This document shows positions 1 to 6,761 of a DNA stretch of 32,416 nt, piece by piece. Position 1 is the stretch's first letter; every line of letters starts with the position of its first letter. Origin of the DNA: Solirubrobacterales bacterium. Its GTDB lineage: Bacteria > Actinomycetota > Thermoleophilia > Solirubrobacterales > Solirubrobacteraceae. The position numbers and the translations under genes are program-made. Below the pieces are notes generated by a model. It was not told the DNA's origin. It worked only from the letters and a program-made list of their open reading frames with translations, and made no database searches. The stretch covers positions 1-32,416 of the forward strand of contig DAHUYQ010000008.1 in assembly GCA_027315115.1 (NCBI GenBank), given 5' to 3'.

Positions 1-120
1 CCGAAAACCATCCGGCTCCTCCAACCGATCTTCAAGTGCTGGGCCGGCCGCTGCTCCACCTGCCAGCAAACCATCAACCTCACCAATCTACCCCTCCACC
101 GGCCACCACAACACGAGTAA
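1..120 (+). CDS. C-terminal tail of an unrecognised protein (partial at window edge)
   Basis: Frame 1 is open from the first base to a TAA at 118-120 and would encode the last 39 residues of a protein that begins outside the window. The tail has a small cysteine cluster (C-x5-C-x2-C) followed by a proline and histidine rich end, which could be the remains of a metal-binding element. I do not recognise the family. The stop lies 4 bases before the stop of the convergent winged-helix gene, which is compatible with two real convergent genes. A chance open frame of this length is also possible. Confidence 0.3.
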   Translation, partial: PKTIRLLQPIFKCWAGRCSTCQQTINLTNLPLHRPPQHE

Positions 121-124
121 AGAC

Positions 125-976
125 CTAACAGAGCACTATTACGCGGCCATGACGCAACGCTACCTCCAGGTAGGGCCAGCCACGTTGCTCCCAGGGCTGC
201 TTAATCACCTCCAGTAACACCGCGCCATGCGCGGTGCGTGGAGCGCAAAACGTGGGTGCGTGTTCGATCAGCCTCACAAAGCTGGACAGATCGCCGGTCA
301 GCCACGGTGCCTTGCGCGGCGTGATCTGTCGGCGGAAACGCGCCGCCAGAAGCGCCACGCGAGCGAGCGCCGGCACCAACTCGGTGAGTACGTAGCGGCC
401 CAGGGCTGGTCGGGGGCCGTCTTCCCGGCGCACAAGCCCAGCCGCAGTCAATAAGCGTAGCGTGTCGTTCAGGGTTCCTTCCGCAAGCGTAGGCACCCGT
501 GTGCTCAGCTCGACATAGAGCAGCGGCCCGTCAACGAGCTCGCGGATGACGAGGCGCCCCCGACGATCAGCAATCGTGTCCAGCAGCGGCTCCGCGTCCG
601 GTTTACGTAGCCTGGGATACGCCCAGCGTTCGACAGCCGCAACCTCTGTCCGTAGGTGCAGCAGATCGTGAGCAAGCGGGCGGAGCCGATCGACTCGGCG
701 ACTGTGATTGTCCGCTGCGCGCACGCATGCCACGAGCCCGCTCTGAACCAACTGTTTATGAATGCGGTTGAACGTCGAGCGCGATATGTAACGCGACTTG
801 CAGAGGCGGTTCATGTGGACCGCGTGATCTACTGGTCCGTCCTCTGCGAGGAGATTCAGCGACGCACACGCATTCTCATTGATCAGCACTCCGAAATAGC
901 CGCCGGCAGGTGCGACAGCTTCGCATGATGGATCGACTCGGCTAGAGGCACGCTCTGTCATCGCCCAGACCAACAT
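125..976 (-). CDS. Protein with two winged-helix DNA-binding segments
   Basis: Probable transcriptional regulator of about 283 residues. Two stretches look like winged helix-turn-helix domains. The first, around residues 20-85, contains a helix-turn-helix-like segment with 'ISRSTFNRIHKQL' and a following wing. The second, around residues 130-215, resembles the HxlR/PadR style: 'RRGRLVIRELVDG', then a recognition helix with 'GTLNDTLRLLTAAGLV' and a wing ending 'GRYVLTE'. A C-terminal part of about 60 residues has no recognised fold. The frame is open upstream to a GTG at 1102, but that start lacks a ribosome binding site; the ATG at 976, preceded by GGCAGG, is preferred, and an ATG at 961 is also possible. 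It sits alone, convergent with the gene tail at 1-120. Target genes cannot be told from sequence. Confidence 0.6.
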   Translation of the reverse strand: MLVWAMTERASSRVDPSCEAVAPAGGYFGVLINENACASLNLLAEDGPVDHAVHMNRLCKSRYISRSTFNRIHKQLVQSGLVACVRAADNHSRRVDRLRPLAHDLLHLRTEVAAVERWAYPRLRKPDAEPLLDTIADRRGRLVIRELVDGPLLYVELSTRVPTLAEGTLNDTLRLLTAAGLVRREDGPRPALGRYVLTELVPALARVALLAARFRRQITPRKAPWLTGDLSSFVRLIEHAPTFCAPRTAHGAVLLEVIKQPWEQRGWPYLEVALRHGRVIVLC

Positions 977-1102
977 ACATTGCCTGCCACTGTTTCGCCG
1001 CACTGCCGCATCGTTTTCGATCCAACCCTCTTCAGACGGTCTTCCTGAACCGCGGTCCCGCGTCGTCGCTCGGCACGGCCACCACTGCGCCGAGTAGGTC
1101 AC

Positions 1103-1331
1103 GGGCAGCGCGTCTTGTTTCCGCGATCAGACCGAGCGAGTGGGCTCCACGACCACTGATTGCCGCCCTGGCACGAGGAATAGCCCACTCTCCCCTGTCC
1201 TGCCACGGTCGCGCTCGCCAGCCGCCATGACGGCTACAGCCAGCTCGCAGCCCTCCGCCGAGGCCACCGAGCTGCTGATCCTCGACCGGCCGTGCTGAGC
1301 GCGTCGCCGTCGAGATTCGTTCCTCGGCGTC
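1103..1331. other. Intergenic region without a recognisable gene
   Basis: This gap lies upstream of the winged-helix gene and downstream of the PIN toxin gene, both on the minus strand. Any promoter of the winged-helix gene should be here. The only open frame with an ATG is a 23-codon plus-strand ORF (1227-1298) with no convincing ribosome binding site. I see no strong hairpin or repeat. Confidence 0.4.
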
Positions 1332-1790
1332 CTATTCGATCATGTGCAGCCCAAGCGGACGCGCCGCCGTTAGCAGATCCACGTCAAAGCTTGCGGCCGA
1401 GCCGGCATGCATCTGCGAAGCCAGCAGGACGCAACAATCGGGGAGCTTGCGACCCACGTCGGCTCGCACCCACGCGAGGCGAAACGGAGCGTTCTCGCCG
1501 AGCGCGAGCTCCTGTACGCCCAGGCGCCCGATCGCTGCCGTCGGCATCCGCAAGCCGACCTGCCGCGCCGGTGCGACAAGTGTCTCGGCGCGCGTTATCG
1601 CGCTCGCTCCCAGCGCCCGCCCGCCGGTGGTTTCGAGCGGCGGAGCCATCGCCCTGACGTGATGCAGGTCGTTGCTGCCGAGGTGACCGATCAACACGCT
1701 CGCGTCGAAAATGACCGTGACGACCGGTCTTTGCGCGGCCTTACAGCTCATGCCCGCCTTCTCAGGCTGCGGGCCTGCCGCGCCGATCAC
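1332..1790 (-). CDS. PIN-domain ribonuclease, VapC-like toxin
   Basis: Predicted PIN-fold RNase of a type II toxin-antitoxin pair. The acidic residues expected for the metal site are present when numbered from the GTG at 1790: D29 in 'VIFDASVLI', E69 in 'ITRAETL', D118 in 'LPDCCVLLA' and D136/D138 in 'SFDVDLL'. The length, 152 residues (139 from the internal ATG at 1751), is normal for VapC. The GTG at 1790 overlaps the stop of the upstream gene in a GTGA. The ATG at 1751 has a good AGAAGG site 5 bases upstream and is an equally credible start. The partner is the 84-86 residue gene directly upstream. Family and metal site are clear; toxicity and target RNA are inferred from the family. Confidence 0.75.
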   Translation of the reverse strand: MIGAAGPQPEKAGMSCKAAQRPVVTVIFDASVLIGHLGSNDLHHVRAMAPPLETTGGRALGASAITRAETLVAPARQVGLRMPTAAIGRLGVQELALGENAPFRLAWVRADVGRKLPDCCVLLASQMHAGSAASFDVDLLTAARPLGLHMIE

Positions 1791-2047
1791 GCCGGCCGGT
1801 CGTCACGCGCCCGTGCAAGCTCGCCTGAACGGAAGATGCCAGTCAGCCTGCCGGCGGTCTCCCTCGCCGCGGCGCCACGATTGGTCGCCGCACGCTCGAT
1901 CGCCTCCCCTCCGGCGGCAACGAGAGGAAGCATCAGCTTCTTGCGATCACGGATCTCCGCCCAGTGGCGCTGCGCCTTGTCGCATTGCGCCTTGTGTCCG
2001 TCGGCGTCGGTGACGGTGTAGCGAGACCGGGGAGTCGGCATGCACAT
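1787..2047 (-). CDS. Small protein, probable antitoxin partner of the PIN toxin
   Basis: An 86-residue protein (84 from the second ATG at 2041) whose stop overlaps the toxin start by 4 bases, the usual layout of a vapBC pair. I cannot assign it to a named antitoxin family. The N-terminus 'SRYTVTDADGHKAQCDKAQ' looks like a short beta strand followed by a helix. The middle is strongly charged and the C-terminus is Arg/Ala rich and probably helical. No clear AbrB, Phd or ribbon-helix-helix signature was seen. No ribosome binding site precedes either ATG, but TACACA lies 7 bases upstream of the first ATG on the coding strand, so a nearly leaderless transcript is possible. The antitoxin role rests on position and size only. 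Confidence 0.5.
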   Translation of the reverse strand: MCMPTPRSRYTVTDADGHKAQCDKAQRHWAEIRDRKKLMLPLVAAGGEAIERAATNRGAAARETAGRLTGIFRSGELARARDDRPA

Positions 2048-2136
2048 ATGTGTAGCACTGCCGCTGCTGGGTGCCGCACCTTACGCGATGCGCACTGCAG
2101 AGATCCCAAGCGTTCCATCCCAAGCGCTGAGGATGC
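2048..2136. other. Divergent intergenic region between antitoxin gene and yraN
   Basis: An 89-base gap between two divergently transcribed genes, so it should hold the promoters of both the minus-strand toxin pair and the plus-strand yraN trio. The imperfect direct repeat 'cccaagcg' occurs at 2105 and 2120. No clear -35/-10 pair could be assigned for the plus strand. Confidence 0.3.
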
Positions 2137-2589
2137 TTGGGAGCTATCAGCACAGGACAGCCACATAGACAGGCGCGTCGCCCATGTGCGGCGCCCACGC
2201 AGGCAGGCGCCGACCCCCGCCGCGCCCTCGGGCGGCGGGGCGAAGATCTTGCCGCCGGGCATCTCGAACGTCGCGGCTTCGCGATCGTGGACCGCAACGC
2301 GCGCACCCGTCACGGCGAGATCGACCTGATCGCGTTCGACGGCGCGGTGCTCGCGTTCGTGGAGGTGAAGACCAGGCGGGCAAGCTCACGCCCCGGCGCC
2401 GTGGCGCCTGTGCCGCTCGAAGGGCTGCGACCGGCTCAGAGAGCGCGCCTGCGGCGCCTCGCCGCCGCCTGGCTCGCCGCCCGCACGAGTCCGATCCGCG
2501 CTCGCGACCTGCGCTTCGACGCGATCGGCATCCTGGTCGACGCTCAGGGCAGGCTCTTGCGGCTGGACCACGTCGAAGGCGCGTGGTGA
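2137..2589 (+). CDS. YraN / UPF0102 family protein (nuclease-like fold)
   Basis: Member of the UPF0102 (YraN) family, small proteins with a restriction-endonuclease-like fold and no settled function, possibly linked to recombination or cell-wall processes. The family core is clear: 'LGRRGEDLAAGHLERRGF' near residues 30-47, then the acidic pair and Lys of the nuclease-like site in 'HGEIDLIAFDG' and 'FVEVKTRR'. The family usually starts close to the 'RRGED' helix, so the about 25 preceding residues are extra. The frame is closed by a stop at 2128 and the first usable start is the TTG at 2137, with no ATG or GTG before the core. yraN normally lies next to rnhB on the same strand. Here it is on the opposite strand with two small genes between. 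Confidence 0.85.
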   Translation: MGAISTGQPHRQARRPCAAPTQAGADPRRALGRRGEDLAAGHLERRGFAIVDRNARTRHGEIDLIAFDGAVLAFVEVKTRRASSRPGAVAPVPLEGLRPAQRARLRRLAAAWLAARTSPIRARDLRFDAIGILVDAQGRLLRLDHVEGAW

Positions 2590-2598
2590 GAGGCAGCA

Positions 2599-2799
2599 TT
2601 GAGCGCCCGCGGCGATTTCAACAAGATCAAGCGACGTGCCACTCAGCAGGGATGGCGTGTGGAGAAGCGCCGCGAGTACTGGCTCTTCTTTCCGCCGGAT
2701 GGCAAAGCCACACCCTGTCGCATCGCGGGCACGCCGTCGTCCTCCCGATCGATGGCGAACTTCATCGCCTGCTTGAGACGAAAGGGCTATAACCCGTGA
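2599..2799 (+). CDS. HicA-like small protein lacking the usual catalytic histidine
   Basis: A 66-residue protein starting at TTG 2599, with a GAGAGG site 5-6 bases upstream and only 9 bases after the yraN stop. The pattern 'DFNKIKRRATQQGWRVEK', then 'FFPPDG', 'GTPSSSR' and 'NFIACLRRKGY' matches the dsRNA-binding-like fold of the HicA/YcfA family common in actinobacteria and their phages. In HicA mRNA interferases a Gly-x-His-His or Gly-His-Trp segment carries the catalytic His. Here that position reads 'REYWLFF', so the His appears to be replaced by Tyr. It may be an RNA-binding rather than RNA-cleaving protein. It overlaps the next gene by 4 bases (GTGA), as toxin-antitoxin genes often do. 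Confidence 0.65.
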   Translation: MSARGDFNKIKRRATQQGWRVEKRREYWLFFPPDGKATPCRIAGTPSSSRSMANFIACLRRKGYNP

Positions 2800-3092
2800 G
2801 CATGGAGCATCGCATCTGGATATCGATTCCGAACATGCCGTTCGATCGCGAAGCGCAATGGCTTCCTCTGATCGAGCATCTGGAGCAAGAGCACGCCGGG
2901 CTCGGCCCGGTCGCGTCCTGGGACGACGAGACGACGATGGTCATCGTGCTCGCAAGCGAGACGGCGGACGGCGCCGCGGCCGCTGAGCTCGGGATGAGCG
3001 TCGTTCGGGAAGCGCTGCGGGCTGTCGCGCTCTTCGAGCGGGTTCCCTCCGTCTTGCGCGTACAGCCGGTCTTCGGCTCGCTGGCCGCATAG
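2796..3092 (+). CDS. 98-residue protein of unknown function paired with the HicA-like gene
   Basis: Starts at GTG 2796 inside a GTGA overlap with the HicA-like gene; an ATG at 2802 is the alternative. It is not HicB: the HicB partial RNase H-like N-terminus and DNA-binding C-terminus are absent. The predicted order is strand ('HRIWISIPN'), helix ('EAQWLPLIEHLEQEH'), strand pair ('GPVASWDDETTMVIVLAS'), helix ('ELGMSVVREALRAV') and strand ('SVLRVQPVF'). This fits a ferredoxin-like beta-alpha-beta fold. Gene overlap suggests it is co-translated with, and may bind, the HicA-like protein. No function can be assigned by family. Confidence is high that it is a gene and low for its role. Confidence 0.6.
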   Translation: MSMEHRIWISIPNMPFDREAQWLPLIEHLEQEHAGLGPVASWDDETTMVIVLASETADGAAAAELGMSVVREALRAVALFERVPSVLRVQPVFGSLAA

Positions 3093-3174
3093 CGAGCCCG
3101 CGGCGGCAACGGAGCGCGGGCGGGCCGGCAGGCCACGCAGGCCACGCGGGCCCGTCAGCGCGCTGCGCAGGCCG

Positions 3175-3302
3175 CGCGGGCCGGCAGCCCGCCGCGCGGA
3201 CCGACCGGCGGCCTCGGCGTCACCTGGCAATGCCGGCCACGCGGGCCGGCAGAGCGCCGCGCAGGTCAACCGCGGCCTCGGCGTCGCCTGGCGATGCCGG
3301 CC
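3175..3302. repeat. Tandem duplication, two 64-65 bp units
   Basis: Two adjacent copies, 3175-3239 and 3240-3302, each start 'cgcgggccggcag' and end with the block at 3208-3238 and 3272-3302, which agree at 29 of 31 positions. One base is inserted or lost in the middle. The duplication fills most of the 230-base gap between the convergent ends of the 98-aa gene and rnhB. The whole stretch 3093-3322 is rich in short 'gccacgcgggcc' and 'gccggca' motifs, so several more degenerate copies may exist upstream. No gene is seen in it. Confidence 0.75.
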
Positions 3303-3322
3303 CAGATCTGGCCTCGATCGGC

Positions 3323-4045
3323 CTAGATCAACTCGAGCTGCGTGTAGGCCACCGACTGGAACGACATCCGGTGCAGCGGGCTTGGGCCAAGGCGCAGGAT
3401 CGCCTCGCGGTGCTCGGGTGTCGAGTAGCCGACGTGCTGGGCGAAGCTCCAGCCGGGGTGCAGCTCGTCGGCGTGGTGCATGAAGCGATCGCGGGTCACC
3501 TTCGCGACGATCGAGGCGGCGGCGATCGCGGCGCTGCGCGCGTCGCCTCCGATTACCGCGCGGTGGGGCAGCTCCAGGTCTGGCAGCGAGAAGCCGTCGA
3601 CCAGGCGGGTGACCTCGGACCCATGCTCCCCCGAGACCCGCCGCAGCGCGTCGGCCAGCGCGGTGAGGTTGGTCCTGTGCAGCCCGTTGCTGTCGATGCT
3701 GCGGGCGCTGCGGCTCACGACGCACACCCGCAGCGCTGTCTGCAGGATGATCGGGTACATCCGCTCCCGCGCCGGCGCGGTGTGCTGCTTGGAGTCGTCG
3801 AGCTCTCCCAGCGCCCGCACCTGCGCCGGGGCGAGCGCCTCCACGTCGAAGAGGACCGCGGCCGCGACCAGCGGGCCGGCCAGGCATCCACGGCCCGCCT
3901 CGTCGGCACCGGCGATCAGCGGGGTGCCGATCTCGCGGTCGAACTTGAACAGCCTGCGGCCCGCGCGGGCGGGCTTGGCCTTCTTGCGGGAGGAGCCGCC
4001 CTTGGCTGCCTGCGTGGTCTCGGTCGAGGCGGCCGGCATCCTCAC
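3323..4045 (-). CDS. rnhB: Ribonuclease HII
   Basis: RNase HII cuts the RNA strand of RNA/DNA hybrids and nicks at single ribonucleotides left in DNA. Family marks are complete: 'GADEAGRG' with Asp48-Glu49 of the metal site, 'LDDSKQ' near residue 83, 'SIVAKVTRDRFM' with a further catalytic Asp, 'LVDGFSLP', and a C-terminal 'HVGYSTPEH'. About 40 basic residues (many Lys/Arg/Ala) precede the fold and are longer than in most family members. The GTG at 4045 and the ATG at 4039 both have a GAGG site; the ATG is equally likely. It follows lepB by 6 bases, so the two should be co-transcribed. It is the last gene of the long minus-strand run. Confidence 0.95.
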   Translation of the reverse strand: MRMPAASTETTQAAKGGSSRKKAKPARAGRRLFKFDREIGTPLIAGADEAGRGCLAGPLVAAAVLFDVEALAPAQVRALGELDDSKQHTAPARERMYPIILQTALRVCVVSRSARSIDSNGLHRTNLTALADALRRVSGEHGSEVTRLVDGFSLPDLELPHRAVIGGDARSAAIAAASIVAKVTRDRFMHHADELHPGWSFAQHVGYSTPEHREAILRLGPSPLHRMSFQSVAYTQLELI

Positions 4046-4051
4046 CTCGCC

Positions 4052-4696
4052 TCAGAGCAGGCCGATGCGGTCAGGCGGCCAGTAGGTGGCGAAGGCGACG
4101 CCGATGATCCAGCTCGTGGGCACCGGCCCCCAGAACCTGCTGTCGTCTGATTCGCCACGGTTGTCCCCCATCATGAACCAGTGTCCGGGCGGAACCTCGA
4201 TCGGGACGCGGAAGTTGCACTCGGGGCTCGATCCGCAGGGGGCGATGTAGGGGTCGTGCTCGCGCTTGAACGGCCCCTTCCTGCTCTTGGAGGTGTAGGC
4301 GTGACCGCCCTTGACGTAGATCCATTCGCCGGGGCCGGCAACGACGCGCTTGATGAAGTTCACGCTCGCCTGCCTGGGCACCGGCGCCGAGCACGGAGCG
4401 CCGCCGTAGCTGACGATGTGAGGCGGCCTTGCCACCGAGCCGCAGACCTCGTGCTCGGCGCCCTGCGGAGGATGGAAGACGACGATGTCGCCGACGGAGG
4501 GGCCCCCGAAATGCATTCCGATCCGGTCCACCAGCACGCGCTGTCCCACCTTCAGCGTGGGTTCCATCGAGCCGCTGGGGATCTTGTACGGCTTGACGAT
4601 GAACGCCTGGATCAGCAGCGCCAGGCCGAGCGCGACCGCGACGATCACCACCAGCTCGAGCAGCGAGCCGGTGCGCGACTTGGTCGGGGTGCTCAC
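4052..4696 (-). CDS. lepB: Signal peptidase I
   Basis: Membrane-bound serine protease that removes signal peptides from exported proteins. One N-terminal membrane segment (about residues 13-34) is followed by the catalytic motif 'SGSMEPTL', with nucleophile Ser43. The general base is Lys116 in 'FIKRVVAGPGE', and the C-terminal boxes 'FMMGDNRGESDDSRFWGPV' are intact. Cys85 and Cys102 flank an inserted loop and could form a disulfide on the outer face. The start is a GTG (4694-4696), 23 bases after the rplS stop. The position beside rplS and rnhB is the standard bacterial arrangement. Its likely substrates include the secreted glycoside hydrolase encoded at 30130-31533. Confidence 0.95.
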   Translation of the reverse strand: MSTPTKSRTGSLLELVVIVAVALGLALLIQAFIVKPYKIPSGSMEPTLKVGQRVLVDRIGMHFGGPSVGDIVVFHPPQGAEHEVCGSVARPPHIVSYGGAPCSAPVPRQASVNFIKRVVAGPGEWIYVKGGHAYTSKSRKGPFKREHDPYIAPCGSSPECNFRVPIEVPPGHWFMMGDNRGESDDSRFWGPVPTSWIIGVAFATYWPPDRIGLL

Positions 4697-4719
4697 GCGG
4701 GAGACTCGGAGAGCGCCGG

Positions 4720-5337
4720 TCAGGCGCTCTCAGGCTCGGCGGCGGACTGCTCGGGCTCGGAGGACGCCTGCGCGTCCTCGCCGTCTGCGCCCGCGGCCTC
4801 TGCCTGCGCCGTGGGCTGCTCGGCCTGCTCCGTGCTCTCCGACGGCTCCGCCGCCGAAGTGTCCGCCACCTCTGCGACCGTCTCCGCGCCATCCTGCGGC
4901 TCCGCCCCCTGCGGCTCCTGCGCGTGCTCGGCCTGCGGCTGCTGCGCCTCTACCTCGGCCAGCAGCCCCGGCTCCACAGCCTCCTCCGGCCCGGTGTAGC
5001 GACGCTCGCGCACGCGCGCGCGCTTGCCGACCCGATCTCGGAGGTAGTAGAGCTTGGCCCTTCTGACGTCGCCGCGAGCGGCGACCTCGATGCGCTCGAT
5101 CTTCGGTGAGTGCAGCGGGAACATGCGCTCCACGCCGATCCCGAAGGAGCTCTTGCGCACCGTGAACGTCTCCCTCACCCCGTGGCCCTGGCGCTTGATC
5201 ACGACGCCCTCGAAGACCTGCACGCGGCGGCGCGTGCCCTCAATCACCTGGAAGTGAACGCGGACGCGATCGCCCGGGGCGAACTGTGGGACGCGGCGCA
5301 ACTGCGCGCGCTCAAGTCTGTCGATGACGCTGCTCAT
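4720..5337 (-). CDS. rplS: 50S ribosomal protein L19 with long acidic C-terminal tail
   Basis: L19 lies at the interface of the two ribosomal subunits. Residues 1 to about 113 match the family: '[17 protein letters not shown]', '[16 protein letters not shown]', '[13 protein letters not shown]', '[20 protein letters not shown]' and '[14 protein letters not shown]'. The ATG at 5337 is the natural L19 start, although the frame runs further upstream. L19 is normally about 115 residues; this one has 205. The extra 90 residues (coding 4723-4995) are almost only Glu, Gln, Ala, Ser and Pro, acidic and probably disordered. It lies between trmD and lepB, with a 102-base gap upstream that carries a hairpin. 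Confidence 0.95.
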   Translation of the reverse strand: MSSVIDRLERAQLRRVPQFAPGDRVRVHFQVIEGTRRRVQVFEGVVIKRQGHGVRETFTVRKSSFGIGVERMFPLHSPKIERIEVAARGDVRRAKLYYLRDRVGKRARVRERRYTGPEEAVEPGLLAEVEAQQPQAEHAQEPQGAEPQDGAETVAEVADTSAAEPSESTEQAEQPTAQAEAAGADGEDAQASSEPEQSAAEPESA

Positions 5338-5400
5338 GGTCTTGGGGGAGTGTCGCCTGCCGGGCCCAGAGCGCAAGAGAGCGCGGGCACCGGCGGCGCG

Positions 5401-5419
5401 GTCCGCAATGGTAGCGGAC
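5401..5419 (-). promoter_or_regulatory. Hairpin in the trmD-rplS gap
   Basis: A perfect 6-bp inverted repeat, 'gtccgc' and 'gcggac', with a 7-base loop lies 21 bases after the trmD stop and 64 bases before the rplS start. There is no U-run after it on the minus strand, so a classic terminator is unlikely. It could be an RNA-processing or leader structure that separates L19 levels from the low-abundance TrmD. Confidence 0.3.
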
Positions 5420-5439
5420 TGTGCGCGATCAGCGACTCC

Positions 5440-6165
5440 TCACCGCGCTCCCTCCTCTCCCTCCCCCTTATCCACCTCGATTTCCCCGGCCGCGTGGACC
5501 TGCCGCCGCGCGCTCTGCGCCATGCGCCACCTCCTGATCTGCTCGTGGTGGCCGGAGAGCAGCACGTCGGGGACCTCCCAGCCGCGGTATTGCGCGGGTC
5601 GGGTGTAGTGCGGGTACTCGGGGGCGCCCTCCAGCGCCGCGCTGTAGGACTCCTCCAGCGCGGAGTCCTCGTGGCCGAGCGCCCCCGGCAGCTTGCGCAT
5701 CACCGCGTCGCAGACGACCATCGCCGCGAGCTCTCCGCCGGCGAGCACGTAGCGGCCGATCGAGAGCGTCTCAGTGCAGAAGCGCTCGACTATCCGCTCG
5801 TCGAAGCCCTCGTAGCGGCCGCAGAGCAGGGTGATCTCCCGCTCTTCGGCGAGCTCGTTGGCGTACTCCTCGTCGAAGAGGCGGCCGGAGGGCGTGAGCG
5901 CGATCACCCGCCGCCGCTGCCGTAGCTGCACCGGGTCGACCCGGTAGTGGGCGCTCAGCGCCGCGTCCATCACGTCGACGCGCAGCACCATGCCCGCCCC
6001 GCCGCCGTAGGGGGTGTCGTCCACCTGGCCGCCCGTCAGCGGCGTGTGCGCGCGGATGTCCACGCAGGAGAGACTCGAGCCGGCGGCGATCGCGTTGGCG
6101 ACGTGGCGCTGGCCGCGGAACCAGTCGAACCAGTCGGGGAAGAGAGTGAAGACGTCGATGTTCAC
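5440..6165 (-). CDS. trmD: tRNA (guanine-N1)-methyltransferase
   Basis: TrmD methylates G37 of tRNAs with an S-adenosylmethionine-dependent trefoil-knot fold and prevents frameshifting. Seen: 'NIDVFTLFPDWF' at the start, 'DDTPYGGGAGMVLR', 'LCGRYEGFDERI', and the knot segment 'SIGRYVLAGGELAAMV'. The protein is 241 residues, the usual length. The start is the GTG at 6163-6165, which overlaps the rimM stop in a GTGA; the family begins exactly at 'MNIDVF', so the longer upstream frame is not used. Translation is probably coupled to rimM, its classic neighbour. The C-terminus ends in a short acidic stretch. Identification is secure. Confidence 0.95.
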   Translation of the reverse strand: MNIDVFTLFPDWFDWFRGQRHVANAIAAGSSLSCVDIRAHTPLTGGQVDDTPYGGGAGMVLRVDVMDAALSAHYRVDPVQLRQRRRVIALTPSGRLFDEEYANELAEEREITLLCGRYEGFDERIVERFCTETLSIGRYVLAGGELAAMVVCDAVMRKLPGALGHEDSALEESYSAALEGAPEYPHYTRPAQYRGWEVPDVLLSGHHEQIRRWRMAQSARRQVHAAGEIEVDKGEGEEGAR

Positions 6166-6761
6166 GGCGTCTCCCCGAGGAACGAGAGGTCCACGTCCAC
6201 CCGGCGAGACTCCACGTCGATGCCGCGGATCGCGTCTTTGACCATCGGCACCAGCAGCGTCGCTCCCTCCTCGCGGCTGACCTCCAGCACCTCGCACGAG
6301 GGCAGCTCGAGCAGCCGCGCGACCGTCCCGATCGTGCGCCGGCCGTCATGCACGACGCAGCCCTCTAGCTGGTGTGCCCAGAACTCGTCCTCCCCCAGCG
6401 AGGGCGCGCTGTCGGCCGCGACGGTGATCTCCAGGCCCCGCAGCGCGACCGCGGCGTCGCGATCCTCGACGCCCTGCAGGTGCAGCACCGGTCGCTGCTC
6501 GGTCCCGCCGCGGCGCCGCACGGTGAAGGCGCGATCGCCTATCTGCACGGAGACGCCGGCGGCGAGCAGGCGCGGACGGGGCGCGGAGACGTGGAAGCCG
6601 CCGTCGAGGCCGTGCGGGCGTCCGACGCGGCCCGCGCCCAGGCGGAGCGCGGCGTGCTCGGCGTGCGCGGCGCCCTCGGCGTGCCCGGCGCCCGGACGGG
6701 CCTCGGCGCCCCCGGCGTGCCCGGCGCCCTGCTCGCGGCCGTTCTCAGTCGACGATGTCAA
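6162..6761 (-). CDS. rimM: 16S rRNA processing protein RimM
   Basis: RimM assists maturation of the 30S head and binds S19. Two parts are visible: the N-terminal beta-barrel with 'GRVGRPHGLDGGFHV', and the C-terminal PRC-barrel with 'LEGCVVHDG', 'EVLEVSREEGATLLVPMVKDAI' and 'DVDLSFLGE'. The first about 40 residues are extra and made of Gly, Ala, His and Glu in loose repeats ('GHAGG', 'GHAEG', 'AHAEH'), coded by repeated 'ggcgtgcccggcgcc' blocks at 6651-6735. The only start in frame before the barrel is the TTG at 6761, inside the end of khpA (17-base overlap), so the extension seems to be really translated. It is coupled to trmD downstream. Confidence 0.93.
   Translation of the reverse strand: MTSSTENGREQGAGHAGGAEARPGAGHAEGAAHAEHAALRLGAGRVGRPHGLDGGFHVSAPRPRLLAAGVSVQIGDRAFTVRRRGGTEQRPVLHLQGVEDRDAAVALRGLEITVAADSAPSLGEDEFWAHQLEGCVVHDGRRTIGTVARLLELPSCEVLEVSREEGATLLVPMVKDAIRGIDVESRRVDVDLSFLGETP

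Noticed and set aside
1227..1298. 23-codon plus-strand ORF in the gap between the winged-helix gene and the PIN toxin
   Set aside because: No convincing ribosome binding site, no neighbour on its strand and no recognised sequence; length is within chance.
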